A stretch of 64,000 nt of DNA from Candidatus Defluviilinea proxima. GTDB lineage: Bacteria; Chloroflexota; Anaerolineae; Anaerolineales; Villigracilaceae. Positions 8,600 to 17,102 of this stretch are shown in pieces (within the stretch, counting starts at the first letter, position 1; every line of letters begins with the position of its first letter). The DNA lies in assembly GCA_016721115.1 (NCBI GenBank), contig JADKIW010000001.1, forward strand, positions 4,355,501 to 4,419,500, given 5' to 3'. The notes below the pieces were generated by a model. The model saw only the letters and a list, made by a program, of their open reading frames with translations. It was not told the DNA's origin and did not search any database. The position numbers and the translations under genes were made by a program.

Positions 8600-8607
8600 T
8601 TGCTCCT

Positions 8608-10773
8608 CTAATGCTCCTCGCCCATTCCTTCGCCATAGACGCCCATACGGCTTTCCAGACGGGAGATTTCCTTCTTCTTGCCGGTCTTCTTCACATCAAC
8701 CTTCATACCAGCAAACGCCAAGTCACCTGCTTCATTCAAATGGACACCCAACACGTCAGCAGGATTCGCACCGCGACCGGCCGCGAACTGACCATATGCC
8801 TTGTGACCCTGCCCAAAGGGCATCGCGATCACATCTGGACGTATGGCTGGATACAAATAAACAGACACTTCCACACTGCCCGCTTCGCTAACGATCTGCA
8901 CGACATCATCGTTCTCAATGCCAAGCTCATGCGCAGTTTCAGGATTGATCTCAACCCATGTATTCCACATAACTGTTGTTGTGGGGTCAGGTAATTCTTG
9001 CAACCAGGGCTTATTCGCGCCGGCATCGGCTAAAGTCGGGGAGACAAATGGAAGGAAGAAGAACTCACCTTCGCCGCCAAACTCAGCAGGTTTAGCGTTC
9101 ACGCTCTTGCTCAGCACACTAGAGGCGGAAGGAACTGTGGATGCATCCGCAGTCTTCCACCAACCGCCATGTTGCTGGAAGTAAGCAGAGAATGTATTGA
9201 TTTCAGCAGCGATGAAGGAGCCTTCCTGTCCAAGAAGCGAGTTCAATTTTGATTGAATGAATTCAACTTCATCAGCATAAGGCAAGGCATTGGGTGCGGC
9301 GGCGATCAACACATCTGCTGTGGAGCGCGTATTGAAATAAGGAGTCACAACAGGCTGGGCGCCAGACAGAACCGACTCGCTGGTACCGGTGACAGCACGT
9401 TGGTATCCCCAAGATTCAAGTCCGTGATGATCGGGGAAAACATAATCAGATGCGATGGCGGTTTCATCCGCGAAGGTGGCGAACGAGATCACCTGCGGGA
9501 CAGATGCAAGCGCATCAGCAAAGCCGAGGGACACAGGCAATTCAAAAACAGGATTGACGCCATGAATAAACAGAGCCTTCACGCCACCACTCTTCATCTT
9601 GTTAATGAAGTCACCCATCTCCTGCGTGTTGGCAGGGCGATGATAGGCATCTTGATTCGGTGAAAGTGGTGAAAGGGATACGCCGCCGGGTTTACCAAAG
9701 TTATCAGCCTGCGCGTTCAATGCAAGAACTGCTTCAGCAGTGGAAAGCCCGTTGCTTTGACCGAGTGCCGCACCGCCGGGGATGGCAAGCGGGCTTTCGG
9801 ACTCTACAATCAATTGAGCGATATGCTCAAGGGTTTCCAGTTTCACACCAGAAGCCGTAACAACATCATTCACATTGACTGATGCAAAGGCTTTCGGAGT
9901 TGCGCCACCTTTGGCTTCAGCCACGAGCCGGCCGATTGCAAGAGCGACCAAGCCTTCGGTCCCGGGAAGAAGCGGGATCCATTCATCGGCTTTGGAAGCG
10001 GTTTGAGACATCCGCGCTTCAAACTGGATGAAATGGCCGCGCCGTTTTGGATTGCCACGTCGCATCTTCGAGAAACCGCGCGTGAAAGCTACGGGAGAAA
10101 TCCATGTTTCGAGGAAGTTCGCGCCAAACGAAAGGACAAGGTCTGCATTGGCAATATCGAAGAACGGCATGGCCGATTGACCGAGAAGGTTTTCAGCGGC
10201 CTTGCTCAAGGTGGCACGTGATTCGAACATGCCCAACGCACCAAAGCGGACCGGGGCCGGAGCACCGATGGCTTTCGCGAGGTCAGACACAAGATCAAAG
10301 AGATGATCGGGAGCCATGCCCATCAAGAAAGCGATCTCAGATGGATTGTTATTCTTGAGTGCATCGGAGACAACTTGAACGGCGGCGTCCCAATCCAAAG
10401 TGCTCTTGGATAGATTGGTAGCACGACCTTGTTTCGTAGGATTTTCGACACGATCAGGATTGTACAAACCTTGAAGTGTGGCCTGGCCACGCGCACAGGT
10501 CTTGCCGAGATTGACAGGATTGCTGGCGTTACCTTCCACTTTGATGGCGCGTCCTTGCATGGTGCGGACAACAAGCCCGCAGGCCGCCGCGCATTCGCGG
10601 CAGGTTGTGGCGTAATAGGTGCTCAAGCCATTGTAGGTATATTCGGGCATCTTCTTGTACGGTTCGCGATCAACATAACGCGAAGCCGGGCCACAACCTG
10701 TGAGAACAGCCGTGGTGGCCGCACCCGTTGTAGCCAACTTGAGAAAATCACGCCGGGAAATTTGTTTGCTCAT
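8608..10773 (-). CDS. actB1: Alternative complex III molybdopterin-oxidoreductase-like subunit (ActB1 part)
   Basis: About 721 residues. I start it at the ATG at 10773: AGGAAG lies just upstream and the protein then begins MSKQISRRDFLKLATTGAA, a twin-arginine signal with a following Cys (TGCG). A 14-residue longer frame would run into actA. The body matches the molybdopterin oxidoreductase fold, with an early Cys set (CRECAAACGLVVR, CARGQATLQGLYNPDRV). In characterised ACIII this subunit has lost the Mo cofactor; I infer the same here. It holds the complex on the outer face together with ActA. Confidence 0.92.
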   Translation of the reverse strand: MSKQISRRDFLKLATTGAATTAVLTGCGPASRYVDREPYKKMPEYTYNGLSTYYATTCRECAAACGLVVRTMQGRAIKVEGNASNPVNLGKTCARGQATLQGLYNPDRVENPTKQGRATNLSKSTLDWDAAVQVVSDALKNNNPSEIAFLMGMAPDHLFDLVSDLAKAIGAPAPVRFGALGMFESRATLSKAAENLLGQSAMPFFDIANADLVLSFGANFLETWISPVAFTRGFSKMRRGNPKRRGHFIQFEARMSQTASKADEWIPLLPGTEGLVALAIGRLVAEAKGGATPKAFASVNVNDVVTASGVKLETLEHIAQLIVESESPLAIPGGAALGQSNGLSTAEAVLALNAQADNFGKPGGVSLSPLSPNQDAYHRPANTQEMGDFINKMKSGGVKALFIHGVNPVFELPVSLGFADALASVPQVISFATFADETAIASDYVFPDHHGLESWGYQRAVTGTSESVLSGAQPVVTPYFNTRSTADVLIAAAPNALPYADEVEFIQSKLNSLLGQEGSFIAAEINTFSAYFQQHGGWWKTADASTVPSASSVLSKSVNAKPAEFGGEGEFFFLPFVSPTLADAGANKPWLQELPDPTTTVMWNTWVEINPETAHELGIENDDVVQIVSEAGSVEVSVYLYPAIRPDVIAMPFGQGHKAYGQFAAGRGANPADVLGVHLNEAGDLAFAGMKVDVKKTGKKKEISRLESRMGVYGEGMGEEH

Positions 10774-10795
10774 GATATCTTCCTTTTCACCCGGA

Positions 10796-11398
10796 TTAAT
10801 AATGACATGTTCCACAATCGGTCAATTTGACACGTTTCTCTTCGAGAAGCGCGGAAACTTTTGGGTCGTTGTTAGGATTGTTCTGAATACTATCCGCTGT
10901 ACGTGACTTATGACAATTGAGACACCAACCCATGTTCAACACTTGCGGGTTTTCGTAAATCTCCTGTTTGCTTAGGTCGCCGTGACAATCTTCACAGTTG
11001 ACGCCTGCCGCAATATGGGGACGATGATTAAAGTGTACAAAGTCCGGTACTTGCGCCACTGGCACCCATTTGATGGGTTTATCGTTCTTTACATACTCTA
11101 CCAACACCGCAAGCCTTTCACTCGTCAGAGTTTTGGCGATCTGTTGGTGACAACCCCAACACTTGTTTTGTGTCGGCAAACCGGGAGAAGGTCCGCGCAA
11201 AGCACCTGGGTGACAGTACAAACATTGAACCCCCATTTTGACATGGACATCATGTCGGAATGCAATGGGCTGTTCCCTAAGTGACTGTTGGGTCTGATAG
11301 ATGCCGAATGCAAAAAGGCTGAATACAGACAATGCTGCGATCAGCACGCCGATCCGCCCCATTGGGCTCAGTACCCATTCAAATATCTTCTTGACCAT
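10796..11398 (-). CDS. actA: Alternative complex III subunit ActA, pentahaem cytochrome c
   Basis: 200 residues, first gene of the operon. One N-terminal transmembrane anchor (about 15-35) followed by five CxxCH motifs: CLYCH, CWGCH, CEDCH, CLNCH and CGTCH, the last four residues from the C-terminus. ActA forms the haem wire on the outer face that receives electrons from the iron-sulfur subunit. AGGAG lies 7 bases before the ATG. No terminator separates it from actB1. Confidence 0.94.
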   Translation of the reverse strand: MVKKIFEWVLSPMGRIGVLIAALSVFSLFAFGIYQTQQSLREQPIAFRHDVHVKMGVQCLYCHPGALRGPSPGLPTQNKCWGCHQQIAKTLTSERLAVLVEYVKNDKPIKWVPVAQVPDFVHFNHRPHIAAGVNCEDCHGDLSKQEIYENPQVLNMGWCLNCHKSRTADSIQNNPNNDPKVSALLEEKRVKLTDCGTCHY

Positions 11399-11813
11399 GC
11401 AGGCTCCTGTAACTGATGATTTACTTGAAGTAAGTCCGCTATCTAATATAAATCACATCGAAAAAGTAGGTATTACAATTTGAAAAAACTGCACATCGGA
11501 AAATTCACAATAAATGATTCGAAGTGCAGAACAAACATAAGACTCGCCCCGGTCATTGCCAGCAAAGACCTGGACGAGCAATAATGGAGAATCAACACAA
11601 AAAGATGGACTTAACTCATCTCCTCGCATTGCTGAACCCCGCCAGCAACGGGGCGATTATACTGCAAAGGACAAACCATTACAATAATAAGTGTCGGTAC
11701 ATGTATGGTTGATACAAAGCCACCAAACCTGCAAAATTCGACATGTTCTTAGGTGCATCTGGCGGGTCACCTTGAAAAGACCTCGTCAGCGCATGTTATA
11801 CTTTGCAAATCCT
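11399..11813. other. Divergent intergenic region between actA and a small gene
   Basis: 415 bases with no gene I can support. It must hold the promoter of the ACIII operon on the minus strand (A/T-rich stretch near 11440-11460) and that of the small plus-strand gene. A short CCCCG/CGGGG hairpin lies at 11637-11653. The short frames in it lack ribosome binding sites and protein-like composition. Confidence 0.5.
11772..11802 (+). promoter_or_regulatory. Promoter for the small membrane protein
   Basis: TTGAAA (11772-11777), 19 bases, TATACT (11797-11802) with an extended -10 TG at 11794-11795. The ATG at 11814 is only 12 bases after the -10, so the mRNA would be leaderless or nearly so. Confidence 0.5.
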
Positions 11814-12083
11814 ATGAAAAGATTTATCCGTCCAGCCATCATCCTAGGGGTCAGTTTGTTGATTGCGCTTTCAAGCGCCATGATCACCTACACTGCAAAG
11901 ATCTCGGGGCAGGGATATTCAACCACCGCATCCATTCTTCTGCAAACCACCCCTACCCCAGTAGAAGAGGATCGCTCCGAAGTAGGCGATACAGATTTGA
12001 TTGTCATTTTGGGAGGAGTGATCACAGCGATCATACTCATCCCGGTCCTTATCCAAAGAAAATCATGGATGCGAATGGAATAG
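11814..12083 (+). CDS. Small signal-peptide and C-terminal TM protein, unknown
   Basis: 89 residues from the ATG at 11814 (the frame is open further upstream but that part is basic and unlike a protein start, and it contains the promoter). N-terminal hydrophobic segment (about 6-26), a Thr/Pro linker TTPTPVEEDRSE, a second hydrophobic segment (about 61-80) and a basic end. Likely anchored in the membrane with a short outside loop. No family recognised. It converges on the M48 protease with two bases between the stops. Confidence 0.6.
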   Translation: MKRFIRPAIILGVSLLIALSSAMITYTAKISGQGYSTTASILLQTTPTPVEEDRSEVGDTDLIVILGGVITAIILIPVLIQRKSWMRME

Positions 12084-12085
12084 CC

Positions 12086-13219
12086 TCAGGCCATTTTCCA
12101 ATTTTGTGCTTTTGCAATGCGTTCACCCAACGGGGGATGTGAATAGAACAGGAATACCACCCATTTTTCAGGATCGACTTCTCCAAGGTTTTGATTCGCT
12201 AACCGTGTAAAAGCGGAAGCGAACGCTTCTTTCTTACCCGTAGTCTGTAACGCGTAATCGTCAGCCATATTCTCCCTCCAGCGGGATACGGCGTTATCCA
12301 CCGGCATGGTGATCAGCTCGTAGGCACCGAGAATGAGACTAAACGCAGGGAATGCGGCCACATCTGCAACAGACTCAAAACCGAAGTAGCCAATCGCCCA
12401 CTTCAAAGCCAGCGACGCAAGGAACAGACTCAAAGTAGTGCTGACCGCGCCGAATGTGATGAGCAACGGAATATCGCGATGAACATGATGTCCCAATTCA
12501 TGCGCAAGGACAGTTTCGATCTCGTCGGTTGAAAATTCTTCGATCAGCGTATCACCCAATACAATGCGGCGTGTGTTGCCAATCCCTGTGAGCGCGGCGT
12601 TGGCAGACTTTGTCCGCTTGGACATATCAAACTTGAAGACACCTCGGACCTTTGTGTTGGCACGTTCAGCCAAAGCCAGCAAGCGGTCGGCCAGTTCTTT
12701 GTGTTCATCACCTAATGGAACATACTTATTAAATAGAGGGGCAATCAATACTGGTGCAAGGTTGGAAAGTAAAACGCTAAAGACCAACAGTCCGCCCGCC
12801 GCCCACAGCCACCATAGATCACCGGTGATGCGTAAGATGAGATACAGCATTTCGAGCAGGAACAACCCAATGGGCGCCCCGACCGCGAGTCCTTTGAGCT
12901 GGTCAATGATCCAGTCTTTGAACGTCTGATTCGATTGTCCGAAACGATGCGGTAGGACAAATCCGCTGTAATAGCTGAGAGGGAGATTGACAAGAGCGTA
13001 TGCACCGCCGAATATAAAGACGAAGGCTGGGACAAGAAGCCACTGATTCGTAAACAGCGGCCAATGAGTCAGCCATGTGCGCAATGACACTGCCCACCCA
13101 AGAAATAGCCACACCAATGCATAGGCTGTGCTGAAAGTTGTATCCACCAACCACAGTCGTCGGCTGATGCGTGCATATTGTTTTGCTTGTTTTTGTTTTT
13201 CAGGGTCAAGTGTGGTCAT
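12086..13219 (-). CDS. M48 family zinc metalloprotease (Ste24/HtpX-like)
   Basis: 377 residues, several transmembrane helices. The zinc site HELGH is at residues 240-244 (LAHELGHHVHRD) and the third ligand Glu is in RWRENMADDYALQ. N-terminal membrane helices and overall length fit CAAX prenyl protease 1 (Ste24) more than the shorter HtpX. In bacteria such enzymes degrade or trim membrane proteins. Complete, with all catalytic residues. Confidence 0.93.
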   Translation of the reverse strand: MTTLDPEKQKQAKQYARISRRLWLVDTTFSTAYALVWLFLGWAVSLRTWLTHWPLFTNQWLLVPAFVFIFGGAYALVNLPLSYYSGFVLPHRFGQSNQTFKDWIIDQLKGLAVGAPIGLFLLEMLYLILRITGDLWWLWAAGGLLVFSVLLSNLAPVLIAPLFNKYVPLGDEHKELADRLLALAERANTKVRGVFKFDMSKRTKSANAALTGIGNTRRIVLGDTLIEEFSTDEIETVLAHELGHHVHRDIPLLITFGAVSTTLSLFLASLALKWAIGYFGFESVADVAAFPAFSLILGAYELITMPVDNAVSRWRENMADDYALQTTGKKEAFASAFTRLANQNLGEVDPEKWVVFLFYSHPPLGERIAKAQNWKMA

Positions 13220-13257
13220 ATGATTTCGGATTTACGATTTCAGATTTATGATTTTCC

Positions 13258-13293
13258 GTCCTGAGCGGAGGGCGAAGCCCGAAGTCGAAGGAC
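13258..13293. repeat. Dispersed palindromic repeat unit
   Basis: GTCCTGAGC at the left, AGGAC at the right and an inner GGGC-GAA-GCCC hairpin. Its modules CTTCGACTTCG and CCGCTCAG (minus strand) recur at 17049-17074. Elements of this type are repeated across many Chloroflexota genomes. It lies in the gap before the cysteine hydrolase stop. Confidence 0.6.
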
Positions 13294-13295
13294 TT

Positions 13296-13859
13296 TTATT
13301 TCACCATCTCTCCTGCGAGCAATGCAATGACTTCTTCCGATTTCATCACCTTGCCATAGGACTTCAACGCCGCGAGAAAAGATTTGTGTACGAGGTCAGC
13401 GGGAATGACAGTGTCGCCATATTTCAGATCGCGAGTCGCACAGGCATCTTCTGCGATGATGACTTGAAAACCGAGGTCAGATGCGGCGCGGGCAGTTGCA
13501 TCCACACACATGTGGGTCATCATACCTGTAATGACTACACGCTCAATTCCCCAACCTTTTAAAAGTTCGAGCAGGTCTGTTTTCAGGAACGAGTTAGGTT
13601 CGTGCTTATAAATGATCGGCTCACCCTCAAAGTGCGCGACCAGATCGTGAATGTCTGAACCGTTATCACCTTTTATAAAAAAGGTTGCATCAGGCTTGAT
13701 CGAAATATGCTGTATGTGGACATGACGCCCGCCATGTTCGCGGAAACATTGAAGAAGCATATAGGCTTTCTTCGCGGCCTCTTCCGGGTTCACTAACGGA
13801 AATTTGCCGCCGGGGAAATAGTCTTTTTGAATGTCAATTACGAGTAGGGCTGTTTTCAT
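13296..13859 (-). CDS. Cysteine hydrolase of the isochorismatase family
   Basis: 187 residues. Catalytic Asp in LLVIDIQKDYFPGG (residue 9), Lys in the HEPNSFLKTDL region, and the nucleophile Cys in VITGMMTHMCVDATARAA. These enzymes hydrolyse isochorismate, nicotinamide or related amides; the sequence does not decide which. Preceded by an AAAGGATG-type site and not obviously in an operon. Confidence 0.9.
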   Translation of the reverse strand: MKTALLVIDIQKDYFPGGKFPLVNPEEAAKKAYMLLQCFREHGGRHVHIQHISIKPDATFFIKGDNGSDIHDLVAHFEGEPIIYKHEPNSFLKTDLLELLKGWGIERVVITGMMTHMCVDATARAASDLGFQVIIAEDACATRDLKYGDTVIPADLVHKSFLAALKSYGKVMKSEEVIALLAGEMVK

Positions 13860-13912
13860 TTCATCCTTTCATTTCGAATGAATAAACTAATAGAGTTTTA
13901 CTATGTCAAATA

Positions 13913-15475
13913 TTACTCGACATTGAGCGATCGCAACAAATCTTCAGCCTGATGTTTGAGGTGCAACTTTCTTGTTTTTGCCAAAACCTGACGAAAATCT
14001 TCGGCGGCACGCCTCTTATCACCTTTAGCGTCATATGATTTACCGCGTCCTAAATACAATAATGGTTCACGAGGGTTAATTTCCAACGCGCGAGTATAGT
14101 CTAAAATTGCCTTATCAAATTCATGGTTAACCCGGTATGCGTCAGCACGCCCCTGATATGCATAAGACGAAAGCAGCTGCAATGAAATGGCACGTGCATA
14201 ATAATCTTCAGCCCAATCCAAATATCCTTCATATTCATATAAGGTTGACTCAGATTTTATTAGTGCGTCTTTTTGAGAAAGATGCAAAGCTAAATCTTGA
14301 TCTTTATGAGCAGCATCAAGGTTTCCGAGCTTAAAATGTACCCTGGAACGATCAACATAAAATAATGGAACAGACGCAAAGGGCAAACTCGCTTTATTGA
14401 ATTCTTCCAGTGCAGAGTGAAATTCCATTTTACGCATCATAACAAACCCACGACCTATGTATGGAAGCATTGAATTTGGATGAAGTTGACGAGCTTGCTC
14501 GTACCAATTTAATGCAGAGTCAATATCATTCTCTTTCAGACATGTATCGCCACGCGCTAACAAAGCCATTTCGTTATTTGGCGCAATCATTAAGACATGT
14601 TCTAAATCAACAAATGCTTTTTCATTTTGCAACATCCGAGAATAACAAATATAGCGCGCAATATAATGATTAGCCTGTTGTGGCTCCTTCTCTATATGCC
14701 GTGTGAAATATTGTACTGCGCGCTCATAATCTTCTCGTAAAAAATAATAACCACCACGTTTAAAGAGAAAACTCAAACCAAGATTGATCCAGCGAAGCGT
14801 ATAGGAATTCAGTGTACCTATTGCCAGCGCTATCAACACGCAAAAAGCCAGCAATACATAATCCCGCATTTTGATTCCAAACCATATCATTCCGACCAAA
14901 ACCGGAACGCTGACAATTATGGTAATAAGATTTGCGTTGTTTCTTCCAAAAAGAAACTCCATCAAGGCCCGTAAAACGTTCCCACCGTCAAGAGGGTATA
15001 TCGGCAGGATATTGAAAACCAGGAGGATAAAATTTAAACCAGCCAATGAAAGAAACAGCTTTGTATAAATATACATCCAATAGAGTGACAAATTAGCCGG
15101 TGTGAAAAAATAGGCTGCAACACACAAAGCGCCGACAAGGAAAGTGGCGACGGGGCCAGCGGCATAGATAGCAAGGCGATGTAAAGGCTTTTCTGGTTCA
15201 CGAGTAAGGTTAGTAAAACCACCGAGAAGCCAGATTACAATACTTTTCACATCTACATGTACCAGCTTTGCAACCATCGCATGCGCTAATTCGTGCAAAA
15301 AAACGGAAAGGATATATCCCGTCAACCACAACAACGCAAGCACACCCCGCACATCATCTATCGGACGAAATATCCGATAGACAATAAAGATACTGAATAA
15401 AATTGAAAAATGAAATCGGATCTCTACATCCCGTATACGTCCAACCCGCCATGATAATGATAACCATTTCATCAT
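13913..15475 (-). CDS. M50 site-2-type protease fused to TPR repeats
   Basis: About 520 residues. The N-terminal half is a membrane zinc protease: HELAH in VFLHELAHAMVAKL near residue 63, several transmembrane helices, and the NILPIYPLDGGNVLRALMEF box with the third ligand Asp. From about residue 235 there are six to eight tetratricopeptide repeats (for example DYTRALEINPREPLLYLGRGKSYDAKGD). I use the ATG at 15475 (or the next codon), behind GAGGTGG; ten upstream residues in frame would overlap the RNase H gene. The protease probably cuts membrane-bound regulators, with the TPR part choosing partners. Confidence 0.9.
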   Translation of the reverse strand: MMKWLSLSWRVGRIRDVEIRFHFSILFSIFIVYRIFRPIDDVRGVLALLWLTGYILSVFLHELAHAMVAKLVHVDVKSIVIWLLGGFTNLTREPEKPLHRLAIYAAGPVATFLVGALCVAAYFFTPANLSLYWMYIYTKLFLSLAGLNFILLVFNILPIYPLDGGNVLRALMEFLFGRNNANLITIIVSVPVLVGMIWFGIKMRDYVLLAFCVLIALAIGTLNSYTLRWINLGLSFLFKRGGYYFLREDYERAVQYFTRHIEKEPQQANHYIARYICYSRMLQNEKAFVDLEHVLMIAPNNEMALLARGDTCLKENDIDSALNWYEQARQLHPNSMLPYIGRGFVMMRKMEFHSALEEFNKASLPFASVPLFYVDRSRVHFKLGNLDAAHKDQDLALHLSQKDALIKSESTLYEYEGYLDWAEDYYARAISLQLLSSYAYQGRADAYRVNHEFDKAILDYTRALEINPREPLLYLGRGKSYDAKGDKRRAAEDFRQVLAKTRKLHLKHQAEDLLRSLNVE

Positions 15476-15491
15476 ATCCACCTCTACAAAA

Positions 15492-16115
15492 CTATTTTCT
15501 TCCAAAATCTGCAGGGTTTTCGCCCCATTCTTCCGTATTCCATTTCAAGACCGAATTATCATGCAGTTCATTTTCGGCCAGCCAATTCTCGGCACTGCGG
15601 ATCATGGCAAAGATCAAGGCATTTTTACCCGTGTGTTTCAGGTTGGTTTTGCAAATCCCCGTATATACCCATGCAATGGCATTTTCAGAATCAGAGTATA
15701 CGGGTATATCCTTTTCGTTCTTCATCAACCACGTCAACGCATGGACGATGGCAAGAAACTCACCCACATTATTCGTCCCATCGGGGAATGGACCGATGTG
15801 AAAGAACTCCTTCCCCGAGTCGAGAAACACACCGCGATACTCCAGTTTGCCTGGCGAACCACTGCAAGCCGCATCTACGCATATAGATGGAAGGATGGGC
15901 GGTGTATCGGATTCTTTCCACTTGCCAAGAGAGGATGACTTTCCCTTAAACGCCTCATACTTGGACTGAAAAGCTGACTCAGCCTCTTTGAGCGTGCCGA
16001 ACGCCTTATACTCAGCGCCGGTAAAACCCTTCACCTGTTGTTCACATTCCGCCCACGAGGTGAAGATGCCGGTCTTGCGTCCCTTCCACACGACATAGTA
16101 TTTTTGCTTTGGCAT
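15492..16115 (-). CDS. rnhA: Ribonuclease HI with N-terminal viroplasmin-type RNA/DNA hybrid-binding domain
   Basis: 207 residues. The first 45 residues (YYVVWKGRKTGIFTSWAECEQQVKGF) are the caulimovirus viroplasmin/hybrid-binding domain found in many RNases HI. The catalytic part starts near 85: Asp in ICVDAACSG, Glu in NNVGEFLAIVHAL, Asp in PVYSDSENAIAW and the last acidic residue in WGENPADFGRK. It removes RNA from RNA-DNA hybrids. It ends 17 bases before the M50 protease start. Confidence 0.92.
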   Translation of the reverse strand: MPKQKYYVVWKGRKTGIFTSWAECEQQVKGFTGAEYKAFGTLKEAESAFQSKYEAFKGKSSSLGKWKESDTPPILPSICVDAACSGSPGKLEYRGVFLDSGKEFFHIGPFPDGTNNVGEFLAIVHALTWLMKNEKDIPVYSDSENAIAWVYTGICKTNLKHTGKNALIFAMIRSAENWLAENELHDNSVLKWNTEEWGENPADFGRK

Positions 16116-16121
16116 AGTAGC

Positions 16122-17102
16122 TTATTTAGATTTTACAACCAATTCAACTGAATCCATCGCAAGCCAGGAATTATCCTCAGCGCTAAGATCTTGTACCTCA
16201 AGTCGAACCTTCGCGCCAGATAAAACATTACCAAGTGATATGGTTTGGTCGAATGTACCGGGACCACCCAACTCCGTTGCATTGACAGTGATCGAGCCAA
16301 TGGCAAGCACTAAGCCAGCAGAGTCCACGATCTGATACGTCAAATTATTTTCAAACGGAGCAATGGCCACACTGCCTTTGATTTCTACTTTGTTGAATAC
16401 CTCCGTACCCTGTGCAGGAGCCTCGATATTGATCGTACGAGGTCTACCATCAGGTGTAAATGTTGTGTAATCGGTCATACTCAAGTTGCCAAGTGCATTA
16501 ACCCGAAAATGACGCGTTGTATGCAAGGTAGGGCAACACATCGGGTCTTGCGAACCGTGGATCGTTGCATCTAAAAAGATCTCATTAGTATCTGAAAGCG
16601 AAAGTTCATTGATCTGCGGGCGGTCATCCACCATGCGAGAGGTCAAAAATTTCGGCGTCCCATTTTCGTCGGCAAATACAACCAGAAAAACAAAAGTACC
16701 GGAGCCGCCATAATTCTCTGCGACTAACGTGACATACTTATCGTTCCCAGCTCCATCAACGGATCCTTTGGTCGCGAAATCTAACATGGTCACGGCAACA
16801 TAGTCCACGCCACCGGGCGCCCCTTCTTCATATTTTCCATCGGTCAGTTTTACAACACGCAACGACTCGGGAATGCCCAATTGATATTCCGCGTTGCGGA
16901 GTTGTGCAATGTGATCGGGCTCAGGCGTTGGGGTATCGGGGAGAGAAGTTGGTTCGGAAGCCGGAGCAGGCGTCGGTGAGAGAGGCGCGAGACTTCCACA
17001 GGAAGTCAAAACAATGGCGAACAAGATTACGATTCCCATCTGCCAACGCTTCGACTTCGTTACATTCCGCTCAGCGCGAGTTAAGGAACGACGGGAGACC
17101 AT
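16122..17102 (-). CDS. Lipoprotein with C-terminal Gmad2-type immunoglobulin-like domain
   Basis: 326 residues. GGAGG precedes the ATG at 17102; the first 21 residues are basic, then comes a lipoprotein signal MGIVILFAIVLTSCG with lipobox Cys at 35. A Ser/Pro/Thr linker follows, then a beta-rich domain and, from about residue 225, a Gmad2-like Ig fold (INIEAPAQGTEVFNKVEIKG). The basic N-terminal codons coincide with a copy of a dispersed repeat (17049-17074), so the ATG at 17039 could be the original start. Surface protein of unknown role. Confidence 0.8.
   Translation of the reverse strand: MVSRRSLTRAERNVTKSKRWQMGIVILFAIVLTSCGSLAPLSPTPAPASEPTSLPDTPTPEPDHIAQLRNAEYQLGIPESLRVVKLTDGKYEEGAPGGVDYVAVTMLDFATKGSVDGAGNDKYVTLVAENYGGSGTFVFLVVFADENGTPKFLTSRMVDDRPQINELSLSDTNEIFLDATIHGSQDPMCCPTLHTTRHFRVNALGNLSMTDYTTFTPDGRPRTINIEAPAQGTEVFNKVEIKGSVAIAPFENNLTYQIVDSAGLVLAIGSITVNATELGGPGTFDQTISLGNVLSGAKVRLEVQDLSAEDNSWLAMDSVELVVKSK
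17049..17074. repeat. Copy of the dispersed repeat inside a coding start
   Basis: CTTCGACTTCG (17049-17059) and CCGCTCAG (17067-17074), the same two modules in the same order as in the minus-strand reading of the element at 13258-13293. It encodes part of the basic N-terminus of the lipoprotein at 16122-17102. Confidence 0.5.
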
